NCBI GenBank assembly: GCA_947259915.1
Contig: CAMYOC010000006.1
Span: 19,762-83,761 of the forward strand
From: an uncultured Gammaproteobacteria bacterium
Lineage (GTDB): Bacteria; Pseudomonadota; Gammaproteobacteria; Steroidobacterales; XN24
Length of the DNA: 64,000 bases
Direction: 5' to 3'
Program-made: the position numbers and the translations under genes
The notes under the pieces: generated by a model
Seen by the model: only the letters and a program-made list of their open reading frames with translations
Databases searched by the model: none
What the model was told of the DNA's origin: nothing
In this document: positions 51,283-59,788 of the stretch, in pieces
How the letters are laid out: each line of letters starts with the position of its first letter
Position numbering within the stretch: position 1 is the first letter of the stretch

Positions 51283-51792
51283 TTATGAAGTTCTTCCACG
51301 ATCTTCCCTCAATGCGCGCCGGATAAAAGTGCGGGCGGTTGTGTATTGCCGGGCCGTGTTTATCGAGATCCACCGTGATATTGGGTACTTTCCGGCCCAC
51401 GGATAGACACCGACTCCGAGCAATTCCCTGTCGTCTAGCGCGTCGATGGTGCGCATGACCCCCTGGAAACCCCGTTCCAGTCTGGCACGAACGGAACTGT
51501 AGGATTCGCGTCGTGCCGCCTTGACGATGTCTGCATTGAGTCGTGGAGTTTCTTTCCACCGATAACCCCCGGCGGGTGTAACGGGCGTCTCACCTCGTTT
51601 CCCCGCTTCGATCCAGTCAATCACATTCTCGGTCCACCAGGCGCGCACCACCAATAGATCCTTCACGCTCCAGTCGTCAACACAGGAGAGGCTGCCTGCC
51701 CGAGGACCGGCTGCCTCAAGCTCGGCCTGCAGCTTATCAAAGGCTGAGCGGGTCAGGTCTGTGAGTTCAGCGCGTGTTGTTGGGATGGCCAT
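51283..51792 (-). CDS. ClbS/DfsB-like four-helix protein
   Basis: 169 residues with the DinB/ClbS-type fold: AIPTTRAELTDLTRSAFDKL, DWSVKDLLVVRAWWTENVIDW and PISRWISINTARQYTTARTFI. ClbS is a cyclopropane hydrolase that protects against colibactin; most family members have no known role. Confidence 0.85.
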   Translation of the reverse strand: MAIPTTRAELTDLTRSAFDKLQAELEAAGPRAGSLSCVDDWSVKDLLVVRAWWTENVIDWIEAGKRGETPVTPAGGYRWKETPRLNADIVKAARRESYSSVRARLERGFQGVMRTIDALDDRELLGVGVYPWAGKYPISRWISINTARQYTTARTFIRRALREDRGRTS

Positions 51793-51811
51793 GGTTGCAT
51801 GTCGCCGCTAC

Positions 51812-51830
51812 ACCCCGGTGCTGCCGGGGT
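51812..51830. repeat. short perfect hairpin
   Basis: ACCCCGG and CCGGGGT with a five-base loop, between the ClbS/DfsB-like gene and the stop of the esterase gene. No T-run follows; it may be a weak transcription stop or an RNA-stability hairpin. Confidence 0.45.
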
Positions 51831-51838
51831 ATCCGATA

Positions 51839-52696
51839 TCATCTCCGATTGAAAAGCCACAGCATGCCAATGCGATAACTCGTGGCGCTGTGCGCCGCAT
51901 GCGTACCGCCTTCGATGGTGACCGCGTGGATTGCCCAGGGTGCGTCGGCGCGGCCCGTCCAGGCCTCGAACCAGGCGAGGGCGGCTTGTCTCAGATTCGG
52001 GTAGTCGCGAGAACCGCTTGTCACGACGAGACCGAGATCGTCGCGCTTCGCTCGGACGGGGTCTTTGAAAAACCGCTCGCGCCCAGGATCGAAGGCAGGA
52101 TTGCTTGCGATGCGCCCCCAGAACAGATCGGGATCGGTAAAAGCAGAGTAAAGAACCAGATAACCGCCCCGGCTCTGTCCGAACAGTATCCGCCTGCTGG
52201 TATCGATCCGATATCGGCTCTCCACATGCGGAAGCAGCTCGGTTTTCAGAAACTGCAAAAATGCAGGGGCACCGCCCTGATCCGGTCCCGAATCGGGCGC
52301 CGGCGCAGAGAAATCATAGCCACGACGATTGATTGCGGGGTCGAAGGAGCCGTATGCAATGCCGACGATAACGGCTTCCGGCAATTTCTCGTCGTAGTTG
52401 AGAAACAGATGGTTGGGAGCAACGATTGGAAACAGCGAGTCCCCGTCCAGGACGTAGACTACCGGGTAGCTGGTGTCCGTTTCCGCGTCGTAACGCTCCG
52501 GCAACCGGATAAAGACATGGAAAGGGCGGCCGACAATCTCCGAGTCAAACCTGAAATAGTCGCCCTTCAGGGCAGGAAGAACATCAAGCGGGGCAGGCGG
52601 AGGCTCGCCGCCGTCAACCTGAGCTGGCGCGACGCGGGGCAACAGAGCGAGCGTCAGAATGGCGGCAGCCAGTCCCATTCCAGAGACCCTATGCAT
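51839..52696 (-). CDS. exported alpha/beta-hydrolase (Fes/IroE-type esterase)
   Basis: 285 residues. A signal peptide (GLAAAILTLALLPRVAPAQ) is followed by an esterase D-like domain: VFIRLPERYDAETDTSYPVVY, VVYVLDGDSLFP, the nucleophile Ser in LFGQSRGGYLVLYS, and the late His in EGGTHAAHSATSY. The family hydrolyses ester bonds of siderophores or formylglutathione-like compounds; the substrate is unknown. Start taken as ATG 52696. Confidence 0.83.
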   Translation of the reverse strand: MHRVSGMGLAAAILTLALLPRVAPAQVDGGEPPPAPLDVLPALKGDYFRFDSEIVGRPFHVFIRLPERYDAETDTSYPVVYVLDGDSLFPIVAPNHLFLNYDEKLPEAVIVGIAYGSFDPAINRRGYDFSAPAPDSGPDQGGAPAFLQFLKTELLPHVESRYRIDTSRRILFGQSRGGYLVLYSAFTDPDLFWGRIASNPAFDPGRERFFKDPVRAKRDDLGLVVTSGSRDYPNLRQAALAWFEAWTGRADAPWAIHAVTIEGGTHAAHSATSYRIGMLWLFNRR

Positions 52697-52737
52697 GATA
52701 TCTGACACCGGATCCGATCCCCTGCGGCAACGCCGCT

Positions 52738-52866
52738 TCAGGCGGCCGTTGTCGTCTTCTTCGATACCCAGCCACCCTCGCCTTTGTCATTCTCCACCCA
52801 GATCCAGTCGTTGAGCTCACGGTGCAGTAGAAGAGACTCGCCCTCGGCGGTATCCAGCTAACGGCT
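52738..52866 (-). pseudogene. SH3-like domain fragment
   Basis: Reading without a start: GESLLLHRELNDWIWVEND, then KGEGGWVSKKTTTAA and TGA. This looks like the end of a bacterial SH3 (SH3b) domain, in which WxxV and GWV are conserved. The left end, near 52853, borders GTTAGCTGG, an attC-like end. Probably a truncated cassette. Confidence 0.45.
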
Positions 52867-52878
52867 GAGCCCCGAATT

Positions 52879-53241
52879 CTAAGGTTGTTGCCATGGATAG
52901 AATACGCTGAGCGACTCAACCCGGTATTCGAAAATGCCAGCCTGCACCCCTGGGTCCGCGCTTATCAAAGCATTGGCTGAGTCCAAAGAGTCTGCCCTGA
53001 TAATAATCACGCCGAGATCTGCGTATCTGGCGCCAAAGAGGATGGTGCGCTCTTGTCTCAGGCGCTTCAGATTAGCGGAATGCTCGTGGAATTGCGGTTG
53101 TTCCGCAGGTGGAGCGGACTCGTCCCAATTCGCTCCCGTCTCGAAATGCACGATAAACATTTGCTCTGAGTCCACCCCGTCCGCGAACGCGAACGCCGGC
53201 AGCAAGAGCGTGAGAACGACTACACAAATTTTGATAAACAT
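52879..53241 (-). CDS. exported YCII-related protein
   Basis: 120 residues. A signal peptide (MFIKICVVVLTLLLPAFAFA) is followed by a dimeric alpha-beta barrel-like YCII domain: FIVHFETGANWDES, FHEHSANLKRL, IIIRADSLDSANALISADPG and a Glu/Tyr-rich end. ATG 53241 is at the signal peptide; the frame continues upstream through a repeat unit. Confidence 0.75.
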   Translation of the reverse strand: MFIKICVVVLTLLLPAFAFADGVDSEQMFIVHFETGANWDESAPPAEQPQFHEHSANLKRLRQERTILFGARYADLGVIIIRADSLDSANALISADPGVQAGIFEYRVESLSVFYPWQQP

Positions 53242-53340
53242 CGGACCATCTCCATTCGCCTGAATGTCCAATTGACGCCCGGAGTGGCGTGTCTGTCGAA
53301 GGACAAAGCGGGGGTTAGCGTTCGGGTTCCCATAGCCAGA

Positions 53341-53360
53341 TGAACCGAACACCGGCACCG
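53341..53360 (-). repeat. ACCGAACACCGGCACC dispersed repeat, member 4
   Basis: TGAACCGAACACCGGCACCG; on the minus strand GGTGCCGGTGTTCGGTTC. Core of the family described at 61160-61236. Confidence 0.7.
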
Positions 53361-53391
53361 ACTCCCGTGTTGGGCGGCGACGCGGTTGGCG

Positions 53392-53820
53392 CTAGGAGAA
53401 CTTTGCATAAGGGCAGCGTGCAGCCAGAACTTCTGCGAGGAGAGCCTTGTCCCGAAGCGGCATGGCAGCAAGGCGTAGAGTAGAGCCATCTCTGAACGCT
53501 AGCTGCAACGTGTTTTGCACGATCGAGGCAGAGCGCAAATCACTAAGTGGCTTTGACGCAACGATCCACCGGTTGGCAAGCAATTTCTCAATCTTCTCAT
53601 CAGTAATGCGGAGGGAAAACGCGGCAAGGCAAAAGAGGATAACGACCCAGATTCCAGGGAGACCCAGTACGAGGACAAGCAACGCCCACGGTTGTTTCGC
53701 TTCCGCGTCGGTGACCGCAACATGAATCAGCGCGGCCGCGGCAGCTAACACGCCCAGGAGAGCGAAGATCCCTAGTGTCGGCAGGGCTCGCCCAATCTGG
53801 ATAGGAAACGTAGTGCTCAA
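53392..53820 (-). CDS. small membrane protein with C-terminal soluble domain
   Basis: 142 residues with two hydrophobic segments (ALPTLGIFALLGVLAAAAALIH and PWALLVLVLGLPGIWVVILF) and a soluble tail of about 60 residues with VASKPLSDLRSASIVQNTLQ. No family recognised. The start is TTG at 53820, next to the attC-like region, so the true start is uncertain. Confidence 0.6.
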   Translation of the reverse strand: MSTTFPIQIGRALPTLGIFALLGVLAAAAALIHVAVTDAEAKQPWALLVLVLGLPGIWVVILFCLAAFSLRITDEKIEKLLANRWIVASKPLSDLRSASIVQNTLQLAFRDGSTLRLAAMPLRDKALLAEVLAARCPYAKFS

Positions 53821-53839
53821 GTCGCTGTCCAGCGCTCCG

Positions 53840-53899
53840 CATCAGCGGCCAGCAAAGCGCGCAGCGGTTTGCTGGTCCGATTGCATACGTTTGTTAGGT
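53840..53899 (-). other. attC-like site (decayed) between GFA gene and membrane-protein gene
   Basis: On the minus strand the GFA stop TAA lies inside ACCTAACAAACG (R''-like); a hairpin CCAGCAAA...TTTGCTGG follows at 53849-53875. A good R' (GTTRGGY) before the next start is missing, so the site looks decayed on one side. Confidence 0.5.
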
Positions 53900-54316
53900 G
53901 TTCTGCCCGGGCGCATATTTTTCTATTACCTCTGCTTCGGTCATTTCGTTTGTATTGTTGGCAAAGCTGTAAAAAGAAGGTTTTCTATCAACAAATACTT
54001 GTAAGCCAAAATTGAAGCTTTCTTGATTATCAAAGAGACCTGCTGGCATTTGATGTCCATTGATTGCTTTGAGCCGGTAAAACAAGTGACTACCGCACTT
54101 CTTGCAAAATCCTCGCTCTGCCCAGTCAGAAGAATTGTAGACAGTAATATTCTCGTCTCCTTCAAATGCGACGTCTGTTCCACAACTTACAACTATCAGG
54201 GGCCCGCCACCCCATCTCCTACACAGGCCGCAATGGCAAGCGGCAACACTATTACTTATGTCCTTTGCAGTAAATTGTACAGCGCCACAAAGGCATTGCC
54301 CTTTTCCTTCAGTCAT
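53894..54316 (-). CDS. GFA-family protein (second copy, AT-rich)
   Basis: 140 residues with the GFA cysteines: GQCLCGAVQFTAKD, ACHCGLCRRWGGGPLI and GFCKKCGSHLFYRL. It is visibly AT-rich, unlike the core. GGAGGAGAA directly precedes the ATG at 54316. The stop is in an R''-like box. Confidence 0.87.
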   Translation of the reverse strand: MTEGKGQCLCGAVQFTAKDISNSVAACHCGLCRRWGGGPLIVVSCGTDVAFEGDENITVYNSSDWAERGFCKKCGSHLFYRLKAINGHQMPAGLFDNQESFNFGLQVFVDRKPSFYSFANNTNEMTEAEVIEKYAPGQNT

Positions 54317-54348
54317 TTCTCCTCCAATACTTCGATCTTGTGCGAACA

Positions 54349-54434
54349 TCTAACGTTGGCTTCACCTGCAAGCGCTGGCCGGCGCGAGACGTGCGTCAGC
54401 ACGGTGAGTGACGGACGCGATAGTCCGCTAGACC
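54349..54434 (-). other. attC-like site of the AlaDH/CEO-type cassette
   Basis: On the minus strand the stop TAG of the upstream gene lies in GTCTAGCG (R''-like, one mismatch to the partner). The end is CCAACGTTAGAT (R'). TCACCGTGCTG and CAGCGC...AGGTGA can form the inner arms. Length about 85 bases. The GFA ATG follows within 33 bases. Confidence 0.55.
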
Positions 54435-55576
54435 TTGATGGGCGCGTGGGGATAGCCCGGCTGGCGATTTTGAAACGACAGAATATTAGGTTTCTGAATC
54501 ACTCCCGCATCAATATCCACGGCCCGGCGAATGGTTTCATTTTTCTGCCAAGCATCACGACCTGCCACAACGGTTGGTAAATGGACAATGAGAGCTCCAG
54601 AGACCGATCGCGAGGCACTTTCCCAGAGATAGCTCGGCGTATGATCCACGGCATAGTAGTCTACGGTCCCAATCTTAATCATTGGATCTTTGAAGGTGGT
54701 TGGTTTGGCAAAAAAGAAGCCCATCCCCTCGTCGCAGCTAATATCGATGATCAGACAGCCTGGCTTGAGTGATGTTTCTTCCCCTTCGATCACGAAATGC
54801 ATGGGGTTGTCAGGTTCTTGAAATATTCCATTTATGATGATGTCTGATTCGTTGATCAGATCGGTCAACGGTCGCTCAGTACCATCGTGCTCCACCACCA
54901 ACAGACGTGCTTCGCCCTCAATGCCTTCGCGAATTCGGACATAGTGACAATCAAGGATCTCCTCACGAACCTCGTGGTCAGGACGCTGAATGCAGATCGT
55001 AATATCTCTAAAGCCGCGTGCCTTGAGGGCGTATATGGCGCCACGGCTGACCGCACCAAAACTGAAAATGATGGTTTTGCGTCGGTTCCCATAGTGCCCG
55101 TCGATGCCTCTTAGCTGTAAGGCATGCAATATCGCGCAGTAGCCGGCCATTTCGTTGTTTTTGTAGAAAGTGTGGCGGCCAATTTGCCCGTCGGGTCCCC
55201 AAACAAACATTTCCTCAAAGGCAATGAGCGTCAGCTTGCGATCGATCGCGGCTTGGGTAATTGACGATTGCTGTACGCAATGCGGCCAGCCCCAAAGAAC
55301 TCCGCCCTCGCGAAGTTCTTCTAAATCAGATAGCACTGGCTTGGGGATAATTACGTTCCCAATATCGGCCAACAATTGGTGGCGTGTAGCGATACCGCCG
55401 GTCTGAGCAGCAATCTCCGAGTCTGCAAATCCGAATGGTGCTCCGTAACCTTCTTCAAAGATCAACTGGCGGCGAACGTGTTCAGGAATGCGCGGCAAAT
55501 GCTCCGGGTGGATTGGAGCACGTCGCTCATCTTCCTTTTTTGAAGTCCTGATGACTCCAAATGACAATTTACTCAC
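54428..55576 (-). CDS. alanine dehydrogenase/CEO synthase-like oxidoreductase
   Basis: 382 residues. The N-terminal substrate domain has FGVIRTSKKEDERRAPIHPEH, the NAD domain has IFSFGAVSRGAIYALKARGF, and HTPSYLWESASRSVSGALI near the end. The length and motifs fit the alanine dehydrogenase/PNT superfamily, nearest to N5-(carboxyethyl)ornithine synthase. Start GTG 55576 with AGGAAAC upstream. Its stop codon is inside an attC-like R'' box. Confidence 0.8.
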   Translation of the reverse strand: MSKLSFGVIRTSKKEDERRAPIHPEHLPRIPEHVRRQLIFEEGYGAPFGFADSEIAAQTGGIATRHQLLADIGNVIIPKPVLSDLEELREGGVLWGWPHCVQQSSITQAAIDRKLTLIAFEEMFVWGPDGQIGRHTFYKNNEMAGYCAILHALQLRGIDGHYGNRRKTIIFSFGAVSRGAIYALKARGFRDITICIQRPDHEVREEILDCHYVRIREGIEGEARLLVVEHDGTERPLTDLINESDIIINGIFQEPDNPMHFVIEGEETSLKPGCLIIDISCDEGMGFFFAKPTTFKDPMIKIGTVDYYAVDHTPSYLWESASRSVSGALIVHLPTVVAGRDAWQKNETIRRAVDIDAGVIQKPNILSFQNRQPGYPHAPIKV

Positions 55577-55864
55577 GTTGTTTCCTTTTCTTTAAGGCAA
55601 TTGCGATCTGTGAGCTAATGAAACCATTGGTAACAGTCTAAATGGGCTTGGTGCTTTGTGCTTGCTTAATCGTTTCACCAAACCATGTTCTCAATCTTGT
55701 GAGTCGTGGGTTGCGGCGCAATCGGGGTCGAACCGCAGTTTCCTTCGTCTATCGCGAGTCAGGCATCTTTCGAGGTCTACGGCTTCGTCCAGGCCTCACC
55801 GACCGGCGCAACACTGCTTCGATCTGGTCTTCGCGAATAACCGTGGTTCGACCCCCTGAGAACC

Positions 55865-57103
55865 TCATCCCGGTCGTTTGCCGTGGCAATAGCGGTACAG
55901 TCGCGGCTCGGTATCGTGGCCAACGTCCATTGGCGCGTATGGATTCTCCTCGCGCACCGTTTCCAGTCCGGGATACAGGTAGTCGTCGATCGCAAACAGG
56001 TAATGCTCATTGAGCAGATGTCCCCAAGCTCCCTCCTGTCGGTAAGCAGGTCCATCGATCTCGATCTTGCTGTTCGGCGACAGGATGCCGAGACGCGCAA
56101 CGATGTCGAACTCGTTGGCGAAATGTTCGAGATAGGGGAACGCCCTGCCACCGCGATGTGCAACATATTTCATCTTGTCAGCGCAGTTCGCGAAGGTGTA
56201 AATCTCGAGCTTCTGCAGTCGCTTCAACACACCCGAGGGCGTCTCCGCGCCGAACACAGACAGGGAGAGTGCCAGATCGTCACATATTGCCTTGTCGACA
56301 TCGGTCTTGACGCCGCCCATCAGTAACTGCGTGTAGTCGTGCCAGGCGACCTTCCGGCGTCGCGTCGTCAGCAGACGCTGATCCTTTAGCGTCTTGGCAA
56401 TGGCGCGGAGCACATTGGCCATGATGATTGTGCCCTGTGAGTGGGCGATGACGACGACCTTCTTGATGGCCGGCGCATTCAGAGCTTCGAGAATCGCCGA
56501 CGTCGCTTTCCATGCGGGTTCCGTCATCGTCTTGCGATCCTCGCTGTTGGGGTCCTTCTTGAATCCCTTGCCCAGCCCACACTCGACCAGGTCGACGAGG
56601 AGTGAATCGGTCGCGTTCTGCATGACCGTGATCGGGCGATGGAAGAGCTGCGCAAGAAAGGCGGCATTGAGTCTGGCGACGTCCTCGTTCGTGGCGACGC
56701 CGTTAATGAAGAACCAAAGCTCGTCGGGAAAGGAGCGCGTGCTGCCAGACTCGTCACTCTGCCGAAAGAATCGGCTCGGACGCCAGAACAGATGCGTGAC
56801 AAGATCCGGCATCAGCATCTCGGCCCAATCCGGCGCCGACCAGGGGCGCGCCGGGATGGTCGCGTCCCGCAGGTACTTTAGGGTGCGAATTGGCTGCCAT
56901 GGATCGAGTATTTCGAACTCGGAGTATTTTCGCGGCGACCGAATCCAGCTGTCCACCGGGCCGAACAGAGACCGCACATATAGCGGTGGCCGCATATTGG
57001 CGGCGTCGGCGGCGATACCCAGGAGGTCCTTGAGATTGTTGGCATGCGGCCAAATAGTGGTCGTCAGCCGCGGCTGCCTGGCTTTGGTGGTGGAAGTTGG
57101 CAT
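55865..57103 (-). CDS. alpha/beta-hydrolase (lipase-like, DUF676 type)
   Basis: 412 residues. The nucleophile elbow is KVVVIAHSQGTIIMANVL (GxSxG with Ala for Gly), preceded by a DELWFFINGVATNED strand-oxyanion motif. The rest is poorly known and partly fungal-like. No signal peptide. The ATG at 57103 has GGGGGACC upstream. Substrate unknown. Confidence 0.7.
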   Translation of the reverse strand: MPTSTTKARQPRLTTTIWPHANNLKDLLGIAADAANMRPPLYVRSLFGPVDSWIRSPRKYSEFEILDPWQPIRTLKYLRDATIPARPWSAPDWAEMLMPDLVTHLFWRPSRFFRQSDESGSTRSFPDELWFFINGVATNEDVARLNAAFLAQLFHRPITVMQNATDSLLVDLVECGLGKGFKKDPNSEDRKTMTEPAWKATSAILEALNAPAIKKVVVIAHSQGTIIMANVLRAIAKTLKDQRLLTTRRRKVAWHDYTQLLMGGVKTDVDKAICDDLALSLSVFGAETPSGVLKRLQKLEIYTFANCADKMKYVAHRGGRAFPYLEHFANEFDIVARLGILSPNSKIEIDGPAYRQEGAWGHLLNEHYLFAIDDYLYPGLETVREENPYAPMDVGHDTEPRLYRYCHGKRPG

Positions 57104-57218
57104 GACCGGGTCCCCCGAAGTTAGCGCGGGACGCGGAGCAACAGGTCAATACGCCCGTTTGAGTGGCGCCCCGAGGTTTTCTGATCTCTCAATAACCAGC
57201 TAGTCCCAAACCCCTGGG

Positions 57219-57683
57219 TTAGCCATCAGGAGATGTACGTATCATTACCGCCTCCTGGGCAGCGTCCTGCCTTGAGGCTACCTGCTTGCGCAGACGGTGC
57301 CACCCGATGTCCCAGATTGCGTGGAATCTGCGTTCAAGGAACAGGTGCTCGACCAGGGGCGATAGAAAGAACAGCCACCGGACCGCGATCTCCTCGTAGC
57401 CCTCCACAATCACTCCGCCGGCTGCTGTAGAAAAGCGAACCTCGCCTCGTCCACGCCAAAAGCCCCGGAATACCCAACGGACCAGTTCATTCGGGTTGTT
57501 TTCGGTATTCCTCGCCACGAGCGGGAAAGGAAAACCCTTTATTGGGACCGCAAACCAGCCATCGCCATATTCCTTGACGTCACTGGCCAGTCCAAACAAA
57601 CGTGTCCAGTCGGCGGGCGTCCGGAAATAGGCGTACACCTCGCCGGGGGGGAGGTCGAACTCGTGTCTGAATCGGATGATCAT
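57219..57683 (-). CDS. SRPBCC-family protein
   Basis: 154 residues with a START-like fold: IIRFRHEFDLPPGEVYAYFR, DWTRLFGLASDVKEYG, VRWVFRGFWRGRGEVRFSTA and EYLFLERRFHAIWDI-like HLFLERRFHAIWDIGWHRL. Ligand unknown. It stands between unrelated genes in the accessory part. Confidence 0.75.
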   Translation of the reverse strand: MIIRFRHEFDLPPGEVYAYFRTPADWTRLFGLASDVKEYGDGWFAVPIKGFPFPLVARNTENNPNELVRWVFRGFWRGRGEVRFSTAAGGVIVEGYEEIAVRWLFFLSPLVEHLFLERRFHAIWDIGWHRLRKQVASRQDAAQEAVMIRTSPDG

Positions 57684-57690
57684 TGCGAGA

Positions 57691-57744
57691 GTTTGGTTCC
57701 GGTCATAGCTTAATCGAGAAGTTTAGTTCCGGTTATAGCCTAAT
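57691..57744. repeat. tandem 30-base repeat with CCGGTCATAGC motif
   Basis: GTTTGGTTCCGGTCATAGCT and GTTTAGTTCCGGTTATAGCC follow each other with a period of 30 bases (21 of 24 identical). The CCGGTCATAGCTTWA core also occurs, inverted, in the repeats at 61160-61236 and 63627-63698. Confidence 0.65.
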
Positions 57745-57760
57745 AGCATTTCCGAGGCGG

Positions 57761-57840
57761 GCAATAAGCCAAAAAGCCATGCCCGGCAACAGATTGCAAT
57801 ACCGGTGGCCGTTGAACAAGTAAAAAGTGAACGCCGGCAC
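57761..57840. repeat. GGCAATAAGCC... dispersed repeat, member 5
   Basis: GGCAATAAGCCAAAAAGCCA followed by TGCCCGGCA at 57761-57789, close to 61199-61226 and 63663-63690; GTGAACGCCGGCACCC follows at 57827-57842. It lies upstream of the rhodanese-type gene. Confidence 0.65.
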
Positions 57841-57968
57841 CCATGTCTTGGTTCCCGAAAGTCAGGCAATATGGTGCCAGGTCTATTGTCTTGATGGGTG
57901 TTTGGTGCACGGGAATCCAGAAAGATATATAGACCTGTCGTCATTTCTGTTTCGAACCAGGAGCAAAC

Positions 57969-58949
57969 ATGTCATCTCATTTTTCCAACTCACGTCGACT
58001 CGGTCTGATCGCGGCAATCGTTTTCGTGGCAGCCTGTTCGAAACCGGGCGAACAAGCCGAACTCGCGAGCAGTGTCGATACCGGGATGGACACGCTGGTG
58101 ACTGCCGAATGGCTGAGCGAGCACCTCGGAGATCCGGACCTGGTCGTACTCGACTGCACGGTTATCGTGGAAGCAACCGAAGAGGGCGGTTTCCGGAGTG
58201 TCAACGGAAGAGCCAACTTCGAGGCCGGCCACATACCGACGGCGGGGTTCGCCGATCTGATGGGTGATCTGGCCGACGGCGACAGCCCATACGAATTCGC
58301 CCTGCCGACACCGGATCAATTCGCTGCGGCGATGGGCGCGTTGGGCGTCGGCGACGATACCCGCGTGGTGCTCTACGATACGTACAACTCGGCCTGGGCC
58401 GCCCGGGTCTGGTGGATGCTGCGGTGGATCGGTTTCGACCGGGCAGCTATCCTCGACGGCGGGCTCAACGCCTGGAAGGCCGGGGATCGACCGCTGTCGA
58501 CCGAGCCGGCGGAGCACCTCGCGAGGACACTCACCCGTGCTGTACGACCGCAAATGATCGCCGGCCGGGACGAAGTATTCGCGGCGACCGAAGACGACGC
58601 GGTCAACCTTATCGACTCACTGCCCGCAGGCCACTACCGGGGCGACTGGACGATGTATGGGCGGGCCGGTCATATACCGGGCGCTTCGAACGTCCCGACC
58701 ACGTCAACTGTCGATGACAGCGGTCGTTATTTGCCAGCCGAACAACTGGGAGCCATCTTCGGCGGTGATCACAACGCCCGCGCCATCACTTATTGCGGCG
58801 GCGGTATAGCCGCCGCGTCCAACGCTTTTGTCATGACCCGGCTCGGATTCACGGACGTCGCCGTCTACATCGCGTCACTCCAGGAATGGACCGCCGACCC
58901 CGCCAATCCGATGGAGACAGCAACGGAGTTTGACGAGTTCGATGAATAG
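57969..58949 (+). CDS. lipoprotein sulfurtransferase (mercaptopyruvate/thiosulfate type)
   Basis: 326 residues. A lipobox (VFVAAC) is followed by two rhodanese domains. The first has WLSEHLGDPDLVVLDCTV without the catalytic Cys loop; the second has the active loop ITYCGGGIAAASNAF (CGGGIAA, like the mercaptopyruvate sulfurtransferase type). An exported sulfurtransferase is unusual and may act on periplasmic sulphur compounds. It is the only plus-strand gene in 47-62 kb. Confidence 0.85.
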   Translation: MSSHFSNSRRLGLIAAIVFVAACSKPGEQAELASSVDTGMDTLVTAEWLSEHLGDPDLVVLDCTVIVEATEEGGFRSVNGRANFEAGHIPTAGFADLMGDLADGDSPYEFALPTPDQFAAAMGALGVGDDTRVVLYDTYNSAWAARVWWMLRWIGFDRAAILDGGLNAWKAGDRPLSTEPAEHLARTLTRAVRPQMIAGRDEVFAATEDDAVNLIDSLPAGHYRGDWTMYGRAGHIPGASNVPTTSTVDDSGRYLPAEQLGAIFGGDHNARAITYCGGGIAAASNAFVMTRLGFTDVAVYIASLQEWTADPANPMETATEFDEFDE

Positions 58950-59019
58950 GGCTGCCATCCCTGGGGAAAACTTCGGTTCGACCCTGGTTTTCCTTATTAG
59001 GTACATCCTTGTCCAAAGA

Positions 59020-59661
59020 TCACGTGCGCCAGCTTCTGGAATAGAACGCTTTGATCCTTGGGGAACGCAAGATGTGTAGTCCAATCAAGATCAACACAGC
59101 AACGATCACAAGCGCAGCCAGCCATTCAGTATTCGAGTTGCGATAACCGCGCACAAGACTCGCGATCATCTCATATAGAAGGATTGCCGCCACAACAATA
59201 AACCCGCTACCGGCCAGAATCCGTGACCAATCCTTTCGCAACAAGATTCCGGCAAAACATAACGAGGAGGGTAGCCAGACGGCGAGTGGTATAGCCAGCT
59301 CATGTAGCCGATCGCGCTCAAATAGCAGCTGCCAGACGATCCCGGATAGACCGAAAATAAATACGATTCCGAACAACAACAAAAGAAGAATTACTGTTGG
59401 TGGCCAGTTCTCTGAGGCAGTACTGCCGGTGTCTGCCGCATTTTTGCCGCGTATCGCTAACCTGCGACTTGCCCAAAGCAATATGTGGCCCGCCAGCCAT
59501 ATCGCTGCGGCGATAGGCACAAATACAAGCCCCGGAGGGTGGCCGCCGGTCGCGGTCGCCAGCAGAGTACATATGCCGGCGCCGATAATTGCCCAGACTA
59601 TGTGCAGCCAGCGAAATACGCGTCTTAAGTAATCAGTGGGCATAGAAAATGGGGTCAGCAA
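59020..59661 (-). CDS. multi-pass membrane protein of unknown function
   Basis: 213 residues with about six hydrophobic segments (IVWAIIGAGICTLLATATG; LVFVPIAAAIWLAGHILLW; VILLLLLFGIVFIFGLSGIV; LAIPLAVWLPSSLCFAGIL; ILAGSGFIVVAAILLYEMIA; LAALVIVAVLILIGLHIL). No family recognised. Confidence 0.65.
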   Translation of the reverse strand: MLTPFSMPTDYLRRVFRWLHIVWAIIGAGICTLLATATGGHPPGLVFVPIAAAIWLAGHILLWASRRLAIRGKNAADTGSTASENWPPTVILLLLLFGIVFIFGLSGIVWQLLFERDRLHELAIPLAVWLPSSLCFAGILLRKDWSRILAGSGFIVVAAILLYEMIASLVRGYRNSNTEWLAALVIVAVLILIGLHILRSPRIKAFYSRSWRT

Positions 59662-59700
59662 ATGGGGTCAGAGAAAGAAACCGAACACCGGCACCGAATC
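59650..59700. repeat. ACCGAACACCGGCACCGAATC dispersed repeat, member 6, with GGGGTCAG doublet
   Basis: AAACCGAACACCGGCACCGA at 59678-59697, next to GGGGTCAG repeated twice at 59651-59671 (REP-like family). It is directly upstream of the membrane-protein start. Confidence 0.7.
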
Positions 59701-59788
59701 TCCACGTGGCATCGTGAATCACTCCTGAGTCGTTAGTTCAGGGCGCCCACTAAACCGTGGGGACTATCCGGTCCGCCGCAGCGAGCTG

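Noticed and set aside
51761..52705. Plus-strand frame of 314 codons
   Set aside because: Shadow of the exported esterase gene on the minus strand.
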